Assembly: GCA_045106235.1 (NCBI GenBank)
Contig: JBGCEJ010000006.1
Location: forward strand, 124,001-188,000
Length of the DNA: 64,000 nt
Origin: UBA4427 sp045106235
GTDB taxonomy: Bacteria; Myxococcota_A; UBA9160; UBA4427
Direction of reading: 5' to 3'
In this document: piece by piece, positions 58,024 to 64,000 of the stretch
Layout of the letters: each line of letters opens with the position of its first letter
Numbering within the stretch: the first letter of the stretch is position 1
The notes under the pieces: model-generated
Seen by the model: only the letters and a program-made list of their open reading frames with translations
Database searches by the model: none
Told to the model about the DNA's origin: nothing
Made by a program: the position numbers and the translations under genes

Positions 58024-60072
58024 ATGCCCGACTGGTCTCTCGTTCGGCTCCTGACGCTGATGCTCTGCGCTGCTCTCATGGTCATCGTCCTGGGCGGCTG
58101 TGATTCGATCGTTCGTCTCACAACGGAGCCCTGGGTCCCTGACAACGCGCCTGCCAAAGCGCAGTCGATTGCGTCGCGCGCCGCGTGTCGTGAAAGTGTG
58201 GCCGAGCGTCAGCCGCTCTTTGGTGATCTGCATGTACACACAGGCGTGTCGATGGATGCGCGATCGCTGGGAACTTTGGCGAGTCCCGATGACGCGTATC
58301 GCTACGCGCGGGGAAAGGCGATTGAAGTCTATTCCGGCGATCCCTCGAAAGGCATGCGCGGCGCGCAAATTGACCGCCCTCTGGACTTTGCTGCCGTGAC
58401 CGACCATGCCGAATGGATGGGAGAGGTTTCGCTCTGCACGACGCCAGGTTCGCCCACCTACGATTCCGACGGCTGCGCGATTTACCGCGGCGAAGAGGAG
58501 AGCTTTCTCGCAAGACTGCTTGGCCTGAAGAGCTTTCGCTCAAGGGTGACTGGGCTTTTTGGCCTTCGTGGTCGCCGGGATGACGTCTGCGGAGAGGATG
58601 ATGCGCTGTGTCGCGCTGAGCTGAAGACGGTTTGGAAGGCCAATCAGGAAGCGACCGAGCGACACTATGATCGCTCAGCGGAATGCGGCTTCACGACATT
58701 CCATGCCTGGGAGTACAGCCATTCGGCAAAGTCCACGAAGGTGCATAGGAACGTGATTCTGCGCAACGAGATTTCGCCGGAGCTGCCGATCTCATCACTT
58801 GAGACGCCCGTCGAAATGGATCTCCGACAGCAGTTGGTCGACCTTTGCAATGATACAGAGACCGGCTGTGAGGCGATCGCGATTCCGCATAACCCCAATC
58901 TTTCAAATGGCCAAATGTTCGAGATTGAATACGCGGATCTGCCTCTTGAGGAGCAGCGCAAGCAGGCGGCGCTGCGTGCCCGCCTCGAGCCGATCGTGGA
59001 GATGATGCAGATCAAGGGCGAGAGTGAATGTCGGAATGGAATGTGGAACGTCTTAGGAGAGCCTGACGAGTACTGCGAATTCGAAAAGATCAGAGATCTA
59101 GGCGGTCAGACCTTCGAAGACTGCGAAGCCGGTTCGGGGGCTGGGGCGCAGGCGGGGAAGGGCTGCTCTTCGCGCACGGATTTTGTTCGCTATGCGCTTC
59201 TTGAGGGCGTGAAGGAACGGAAGCGGATCGGCGTGAATCCGTATGCCTTCGGCTTTATCGGAAGCACGGATAATCATATGGCGAGGCCGGGTGGTGTGAG
59301 TGAAGTCGGTATCCCTCATAAGTTTGGTGCGCAGTCCGAAGAGCTGCTGTCCGTGGCTGGTCGAAAGCGGGGCGGTGCCTTTTGGAATCCGGGCGGACTC
59401 GCTGGGGTCTGGGCGGAGGAAAATCAGAGGGATTCGATTTTTGACGCGCTCAAGCGCCGTGAAAGTTTTGCGACGAGTGGACCGCGTATTGCGCCTCGAT
59501 TCTTCGGCGGCTGGGATCTCGATCCGAATCTATGCACTGCGCCCGACTTTGCGGCGGCGGGCTACGCGCAGGGCGTTCCTATGGGTGGCGCGTTGTCCGC
59601 TCTGGGCATGACGAGCAATGCCCCGACCTTTGCGGTCTCGGCGCTGGCAGACCCCGGGACGGCGGACCATTCGGGTGGGCATCTCCAGCAGCTGCAGATC
59701 ATCAAGGGATGGGTAGACGACGAGGGCCTCTTTCATCAGACGGTGGTCGTTGTTGCCGGAGATGCAAGGAGCGGGGCAGGGGTAGATCCTGCGACATGCG
59801 TGCCGCAGGGCGAAGGGGCAAGAAGCCTCTGCGGTGTTTGGCAGGATCCCGACTTCGATTCGGAGACCGATGCGGTTTACTACGCGCGGGTGCTGGAAAA
59901 TCCGAGTTGCCGATGGTCCGCGCGGCTTTGCCTTGATCTTGCCGCTGCGAATCCGGGAGGCCCGCTCCCGGATGGGTGTGAGGCGGACGTCCTTCCTCCA
60001 ACGATCCAGGAACGCGCTTGGACTTCGCCGATTCAGTACGTCGCAGGCGGGACCGAGTCGGTCTCGCGCTAG
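58024..60072 (+). CDS. DUF3604 family lipoprotein
   Basis: 682 residues with a strong GAGGAGG site. The N-terminus ALMVIVLGGCDSIV has a lipobox (GGC). Core: LFGDLHVHTGVSMDARSLG, FAAVTDHAEWMGE, HAWEYSHSAKST, IPHNPNLSNGQMF, GSTDNHMARPGG, GVWAEENQRDSIFDALKRRESFATSGPRIAPRFFGGWDL. Paralogue of the protein at 33795 but larger, with extra cysteines that probably form disulfides. The HxH...DH residues suggest a metal-dependent hydrolase; activity unknown. The last 4 bp overlap the convergent DUF2784 gene. Confidence 0.9.
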   Translation: MPDWSLVRLLTLMLCAALMVIVLGGCDSIVRLTTEPWVPDNAPAKAQSIASRAACRESVAERQPLFGDLHVHTGVSMDARSLGTLASPDDAYRYARGKAIEVYSGDPSKGMRGAQIDRPLDFAAVTDHAEWMGEVSLCTTPGSPTYDSDGCAIYRGEEESFLARLLGLKSFRSRVTGLFGLRGRRDDVCGEDDALCRAELKTVWKANQEATERHYDRSAECGFTTFHAWEYSHSAKSTKVHRNVILRNEISPELPISSLETPVEMDLRQQLVDLCNDTETGCEAIAIPHNPNLSNGQMFEIEYADLPLEEQRKQAALRARLEPIVEMMQIKGESECRNGMWNVLGEPDEYCEFEKIRDLGGQTFEDCEAGSGAGAQAGKGCSSRTDFVRYALLEGVKERKRIGVNPYAFGFIGSTDNHMARPGGVSEVGIPHKFGAQSEELLSVAGRKRGGAFWNPGGLAGVWAEENQRDSIFDALKRRESFATSGPRIAPRFFGGWDLDPNLCTAPDFAAAGYAQGVPMGGALSALGMTSNAPTFAVSALADPGTADHSGGHLQQLQIIKGWVDDEGLFHQTVVVVAGDARSGAGVDPATCVPQGEGARSLCGVWQDPDFDSETDAVYYARVLENPSCRWSARLCLDLAAANPGGPLPDGCEADVLPPTIQERAWTSPIQYVAGGTESVSR

Positions 60073-60509
60073 GGAGCCTGGGACGGCGAAAGAGGAGAGG
60101 GACGGTTTGTGGTTCTGAAACTCCGCGGGCGGACCCAAAACCAACTTCCCAGCACCGCTGCGCCGAAGAGCGTGTAGACGGCGGCAAAGACCCAGAGCGG
60201 CGCTTCGAAAAAGAGCAGCTTCGAAAGCCAATGCTCGATGAAATCGCCGGAGTAGACCGTCGCTCCGGCTTTCGCGCGGAGTGCTTTTTCCCAGACCGTG
60301 AGCGGGCACATGATGCCAAACCAAGACTGAATCACGACGTAGCCTATGCCGAGCAAATGTGCGGCGCGGAACCAAGGGTTGAGGACCCATGGCCAGCCGC
60401 GGAACTTGCCCGCGAAAATGGCTACGAGTCCCAAGACCACAAAAGCTACAAAGAGGACGTGGAGAATCAGGATCGCGTCGGCGGCGTAGAGATAGTATTG
60501 GCTGGGCAT
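60069..60509 (-). CDS. DUF2784 membrane protein
   Basis: 146 residues with four helices. It has the family pattern ADAILILHVLFVAFVVLGLVAI...GWPWVLNPWFRAAHLLGIGYVVIQSWFGIMCPLTVWEKALR and ends before a disordered tail. Function unknown. GGAG precedes the ATG. Confidence 0.85.
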   Translation of the reverse strand: MPSQYYLYAADAILILHVLFVAFVVLGLVAIFAGKFRGWPWVLNPWFRAAHLLGIGYVVIQSWFGIMCPLTVWEKALRAKAGATVYSGDFIEHWLSKLLFFEAPLWVFAAVYTLFGAAVLGSWFWVRPRSFRTTNRPSPLSPSQAP

Positions 60510-60632
60510 TGAGAGAGACTCCGACTAAGGGCGGCCTTTTGTGCGTCGCCGAGGGGTCGGTGAGAGGTTGCCGAGAGGGCGCTGAGAGGTCGCCCAGAGG
60601 CTTTAGTCGAACGCGATGCAAACCGCTGAAGC

Positions 60633-61454
60633 TTACCGCTCGGGAAGGGTGAGCCCGAGTTCCTTGTGAATCCGCTCGGAAACCGAATCACGCAGGAGGC
60701 GACTCTTCGCTCGTCGGCCATCTTCCGCCTGAACCTCGCCTAGGTCTTTCGGATGAATCGGATCGAGCACGCGGATCTTCAGCTTGGGAACGCGTTTCAC
60801 TTCGGCGGAGAAGAAGCTTCGGTCGGGCGTCAGCCATCGGGGTTCACATTCGATGACGAGCGGCACAATGGGAACGTTCTCGCGGACCGCGATCTCGAAG
60901 GCCATGCGGCCGAAGGGGTGAAGTCGGTCGGCCGGTGAGCGGGTGCCCTCTGGGAAAATGATGAGTCGGTAGCCCTGGGCGAGACGCTCGCCCGCTAATT
61001 CGACGGTTTGGCCGACTCCGAAGGTGTCTCGCTCCAGGATATAGAGCTGGTCCGCCGCCTTGAGCATGGGACCTGCCCAGAACGTGCGAAAGAGCGAGGC
61101 CTTTGCGGGGAAAATGAGGTTCGGTTCCAGTGCCATGACGGAACTGATGTCGACGAGGGTGGGATGGTTCCCGACGAGGATGCAAGGTTCCTCAGGAATC
61201 TTGCCTTCCACGTCCTTCGGGTTGAAGTCCAGGATCCGAAGCCAGCGCAGTGCCCAATGCATCGAAGCGAAGGCCGCGCGCATACAGTTTTGAATCCGCC
61301 GAGCGCGCCGGCGCGGATCGCTTGTTGGGAGCGCAGCCCAAATTGCAAAGGAGGCATAGCCGATCGGGGCCAGGAGGAAGAAGTAGAACGAGAGGACGAC
61401 GCCGACGCCGATCGTTCGCCAAACACGAAACACGGAGCTGCCCTTTCCTGACAT
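60633..61454 (-). CDS. 1-acyl-sn-glycerol-3-phosphate acyltransferase (PlsC) family
   Basis: About 273 residues from ATG 61454 (the frame opens at 61487). One N-terminal membrane segment. Motif I, VGNHPTLVDIS (HX4D), and motif III, IIFPEGTRS, are the catalytic and substrate-binding blocks. It should transfer an acyl chain to a lyso-lipid at the inner membrane, making phosphatidic acid or a related lipid. The exact acceptor is not given by the sequence. Confidence 0.88.
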   Translation of the reverse strand: MSGKGSSVFRVWRTIGVGVVLSFYFFLLAPIGYASFAIWAALPTSDPRRRARRIQNCMRAAFASMHWALRWLRILDFNPKDVEGKIPEEPCILVGNHPTLVDISSVMALEPNLIFPAKASLFRTFWAGPMLKAADQLYILERDTFGVGQTVELAGERLAQGYRLIIFPEGTRSPADRLHPFGRMAFEIAVRENVPIVPLVIECEPRWLTPDRSFFSAEVKRVPKLKIRVLDPIHPKDLGEVQAEDGRRAKSRLLRDSVSERIHKELGLTLPER

Positions 61455-61527
61455 GTGGATGCGATCGCCATGATCGGCGCGCCGCAAAGGGTTTAGCGTA
61501 CCACGGTCGTCGCGGAGCCTCAGGGTC

Positions 61528-62895
61528 TTAGGTCGTCGGAGGCTGAAGCTCCGAGGACTCGTTCACGTCCAATCCGGCGCGTATTCGCTCCAGGAATGTG
61601 CTGGGCTCGACGCCCTCGAGCGCGGCTTTATGCCACTCGAGCAGGCTATTGCTGAGCTCGCCGGGGGCCCGCTCAGGCAGCGGGATTGGAGTGCGTCCCG
61701 AGAGCGTGACTGTGAATCCGGCACCGCTGAAGTTGCCTTGCCTTGCCTCCGCCCCCGCCATATTCGATCCGGGAGTCGGTGCTGTGAGTTCGAACCCAAT
61801 GACTCGAGTACTCTGCGCGCTTGCAGTTCCGGGCGCTACGCCGAAGCTGCGTTCACCCTCGGCGCCCGTATTCACACCTTGGCCGTAGAAAGCCTCGACT
61901 TCGAACGCAACGTCCTCGGCCGCGCTCCAGTTCACGACCTGAAACGCCCAGGTCCCCCAATTGGCCGACCGGCATCGCACGACTTCTTCATGGTAAGGCA
62001 GTGTCGTCGCGGCGTGGTGGGCAACGAGTTCTTCGAAGGGCGCGAGACTGTCGCTCTCCTCGATTGCGGCTCTGCCCACCGAATGGATGAGATGACAGCG
62101 ACCGTTCGAGTTCAGGAGGTCGACGGAGCGGGGCTGAGTCGATCCTGAAGAAGCGATCTTCGGCGGGGTAACCATCAGGTCGAGGTCCGCGGCGCTCTCG
62201 GCCGGCCAGCGCAGGACGACCTGTAAGTCATCGCCGTACCCGCCTTTGATCGGTTGATCGTCTTCCTTGAACGCGACCCACTCCGTTCGCCCGCCACAGG
62301 TCTCCCCGACTTCGTAGTAGTCGCCTTGGAATGTCCACTCGCTTTCGCCCGAAAATTCGACGACTCGGTTAGCGAAGCGTGTGACTTGAAAGCCGTCCCT
62401 GTATTCCGTGAGGCCTTCCGCGCCGATCCGTTCAACGTCCTCCAGCCGCGAAGAAGCCTCGTTCATCGTCGCGAGGACGACGCCCTCTCGCAGGCTAAAC
62501 GCGAGCGCATTTCCCCGCTGTGTGATGTGGATCGTGTGGGATTCCGTTGTGACGGGAATCGTGAGGATCGGCCCCGAACCCTCTTCGGAGTAGTGACGAT
62601 TGAGGGGAACGTCGGGGCCGAACGCGCAGTCATCGTTCAGCCGGGTCACCGTGAGTGAATAGGTGCCCGATAGCTCGCCGAGCGAAGACCAGGGGGCGTG
62701 GGGATCGATCACGCTTGCGGGGGCAGGTCCCGGTGGGTTGGTTGAGTCTACGGGGGCATCAAGCTGGCTGCTTGCAGAAAACGGACCGGACTCGACACTG
62801 GAATCGTCGCCACCCCCTGAGGAACAGGCGACCGCGAGCAATGACAGGCTAAGTAGGCTGAGTAGGATGAGGGGGTTTCGTACTCGAATGATCAT
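61528..62895 (-). CDS. lipoprotein of unknown function
   Basis: 455 residues. LLSLLSLSLLAVACSSGGG is a lipoprotein signal with lipobox VAC and a Ser/Gly linker. The mature part is beta-rich. The first half (SYSLTVTRLNDDCAFGPDVPLNRHYSEEGSG...) resembles a lipocalin-like or META-type domain. The second half (YGDDLQVVLRWPAESAADLDLMVTPPKI...GTWAFQVVNWSAAEDVAFEVEAFYGQG) resembles YfaP-type beta-sandwich domains. No enzyme motif seen. Confidence 0.75.
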   Translation of the reverse strand: MIIRVRNPLILLSLLSLSLLAVACSSGGGDDSSVESGPFSASSQLDAPVDSTNPPGPAPASVIDPHAPWSSLGELSGTYSLTVTRLNDDCAFGPDVPLNRHYSEEGSGPILTIPVTTESHTIHITQRGNALAFSLREGVVLATMNEASSRLEDVERIGAEGLTEYRDGFQVTRFANRVVEFSGESEWTFQGDYYEVGETCGGRTEWVAFKEDDQPIKGGYGDDLQVVLRWPAESAADLDLMVTPPKIASSGSTQPRSVDLLNSNGRCHLIHSVGRAAIEESDSLAPFEELVAHHAATTLPYHEEVVRCRSANWGTWAFQVVNWSAAEDVAFEVEAFYGQGVNTGAEGERSFGVAPGTASAQSTRVIGFELTAPTPGSNMAGAEARQGNFSGAGFTVTLSGRTPIPLPERAPGELSNSLLEWHKAALEGVEPSTFLERIRAGLDVNESSELQPPTT

Positions 62896-62954
62896 GCTGA
62901 GAAACTAGCATTGATTAGGCGATCGCGAGGAATGATCTGCTCGCTTCATTTGAG

Positions 62955-63818
62955 TCAAAATGACGATCCACGGCCACGGCCACGCCTACACGCCGCCACG
63001 AGTCCGATCCCACAGAGCAGCCCCGTCGCGAAGCCGGGTTCTGGCGCAGCGGTCGCAAGGGCCACGTAGACATGGGATGCATTATTGCCGCTGGCGCGGT
63101 CGGGGCTATTGCGCGTTCCGCTGAAGGTCACGTCGATCCGTGCAAGGGCCGCGCCGCTGGGGGATCGCAGAACTGAAAGCGATCGGTTGTAGTTCGTATC
63201 GTCGGTGGCGGAAAGCGTGATCTCGCCCACGGAGAAAAGCGTGATGGGCGTCGGGGCGACGATCGAGCTGAAAAGCGTTCCCGTATTCTTGAACGTGGAA
63301 AGGTCTGTCTCGTCCACCAGCGTAAAGGTCATCATGTCGATGGGGATATCGTTCGACGTGAAGGCCCGGATCTCGACGAAATCATTTTGATCGAGGTCCG
63401 CGACGAGGAGGTCGAGTTCCTCGTTCACCGGAGTCGCGAAGGTGTAACTCAGCGTGCTGGTCCCGCTCGCCGCCATGCTCTGCAAGAGCGGGAGTCGTCC
63501 ACCGTAAAGGCTGATCGTGATGAGCTCGTCATAGTTCTGTGGATTCGCAGCAGAGTAGGGTGAGGCATAGTTGAGTGTATTGCGCGCGGTTCTCTGACTC
63601 GCTCCGATACCGTCGTCGTGGAGGGTTCCGTCTCCGGCAAAACTCACGGTGACGCTGGTGGGCCCCCCGGTCCAGGGGCTGGGGGAGATCACGTGGTCCC
63701 CATACGTTTGTTGATGCCCCGGGTATTCGACGAAGACCTGCGCGCCAGCGGTGCCGGCGGGGTAGCCGGAGAAGAGAAGAATGGCGAGGCCGATCAGAGA
63801 CGGGAGTGACACGCGCAT
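62955..63818 (-). CDS. PEP-CTERM protein
   Basis: 287 residues. The signal peptide MRVSLPSLIGLAILLFSGYPAGTAGA is followed by a beta-sandwich domain (TSVTVSFAGDGTLHDDGIGAS, ELDLLVADLDQNDFVEIRAF, RIDVTFSGT) of the kind found in many PEP-CTERM proteins. APEPGFATGLLCGIGLVAACRRGRGR is the sorting signal. Function unknown. Confidence 0.85.
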   Translation of the reverse strand: MRVSLPSLIGLAILLFSGYPAGTAGAQVFVEYPGHQQTYGDHVISPSPWTGGPTSVTVSFAGDGTLHDDGIGASQRTARNTLNYASPYSAANPQNYDELITISLYGGRLPLLQSMAASGTSTLSYTFATPVNEELDLLVADLDQNDFVEIRAFTSNDIPIDMMTFTLVDETDLSTFKNTGTLFSSIVAPTPITLFSVGEITLSATDDTNYNRSLSVLRSPSGAALARIDVTFSGTRNSPDRASGNNASHVYVALATAAPEPGFATGLLCGIGLVAACRRGRGRGSSF

Positions 63819-63961
63819 GCTTCTATTCTAGAGCATGAAAGCGGAGATTCGCCGCCGACATAAAACGAGGGGCGATCGTCCTTGTCGCTGGCCGGCTTCG
63901 CGTCATTCTTTGCGTGTGGGGTGCTGGTCTATCCTGACCGCAGTTTCCTGGAGGAAAAATG

Positions 63962-64000
63962 ATGGCGAAACGAACACTGGGTGCGGTTCTTTTCGAGGGC
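63962..64000 (+). CDS. start of a gene leaving the window
   Basis: GGAGG at 63950-63954 is 7 bp before an ATG at 63962 (another ATG at 63959). The frame MAKRTLGAVLFEG stays open to the window end. Too short to assign. Confidence 0.55.
   Translation, partial: MAKRTLGAVLFEG

Noticed and set aside
1..64000. tRNA, rRNA, insertion sequences, prophage genes, exosortase
   Set aside because: Looked for in the intergenic stretches and among the proteins; none could be supported.

Overview
The window is about 60% G+C and gene-dense, with no rRNA, tRNA, CRISPR array or insertion sequence that I can see. Five PEP-CTERM surface proteins (six PEP-CTERM motifs), several tandem-repeat lipoproteins, two DUF3604 proteins, an N-acyl-D-amino-acid deacylase homologue, many SDR, SnoaL and crotonase enzymes, and a sigma-54 activator beside a Ser/Thr-kinase-like protein point to an uncultured, aerobic, Gram-negative bacterium of the former Deltaproteobacteria (Myxococcota-like). 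That placement is inference from gene content.

Layout. 1-10.5 kb: the end of a VOC protein, PEP-CTERM and delta-60-repeat exported proteins, a GPH/MFS transporter, an S51 peptidase, a divergent SelO-like protein, a PEP-CTERM protein, and a MAPEG/dihaem cytochrome pair. 10.5-19.8 kb: a DUF2147 protein behind an A/T palindrome and a G12 tract, an 1,821-codon PEP-CTERM protein that looks like two genes fused head to tail, a B12-binding radical-SAM remnant, a membrane glycosyltransferase-like protein and an SDR. 19.9-23.3 kb: a TetR-crotonase-SnoaL operon divergent from a PF10118/epoxide-hydrolase-like pair. 23.4-25.5 kb: a four-gene lipoprotein/PadR/membrane-protein operon with two matching palindromes upstream. 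25.6-35.7 kb: tRNA 2-selenouridine synthase, an M20 peptidase, an LPP20-like lipoprotein, a six-repeat PEP-CTERM protein, a MaoC/SDR/SDR operon and a DUF3604 protein.

35.8-44.8 kb holds the most interesting unit. A near-consensus sigma-54 promoter precedes a tightly packed operon: a single-TM protein, a 52-residue zinc-ribbon protein, an animal-type haem peroxidase, a kinase-like/AAA/TPR protein lacking the VAIK lysine, and an unknown protein. Convergent to it is a sigma-54 activator (zinc ribbon, GAF, AAA+, Fis HTH) with its own near-consensus sigma-54 promoter. Both promoters carry two CGTCCT-N6-AGGACG-type palindromes at the same distances upstream (62 bp, and 95 or 96 bp, from the -12 GC). 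The activator's zinc ribbon has the same cysteine layout as the small operon protein. I read this as an autoregulated, sigma-54-dependent, zinc-ribbon-linked peroxidase/kinase signalling system.

45-64 kb: a serine beta-lactamase-like hydrolase, an LTA-synthase-type membrane phosphotransferase, an outer-membrane protein, a thrombospondin-type-3-repeat lipoprotein overlapping tail to tail with a PhoX-like exported protein, a DUF5360-like/SnoaL fusion, a conserved protein of unknown function, an amidohydrolase, a second DUF3604 lipoprotein, DUF2784, a PlsC acyltransferase, a lipoprotein, a PEP-CTERM protein and the first codons of a gene leaving the window.
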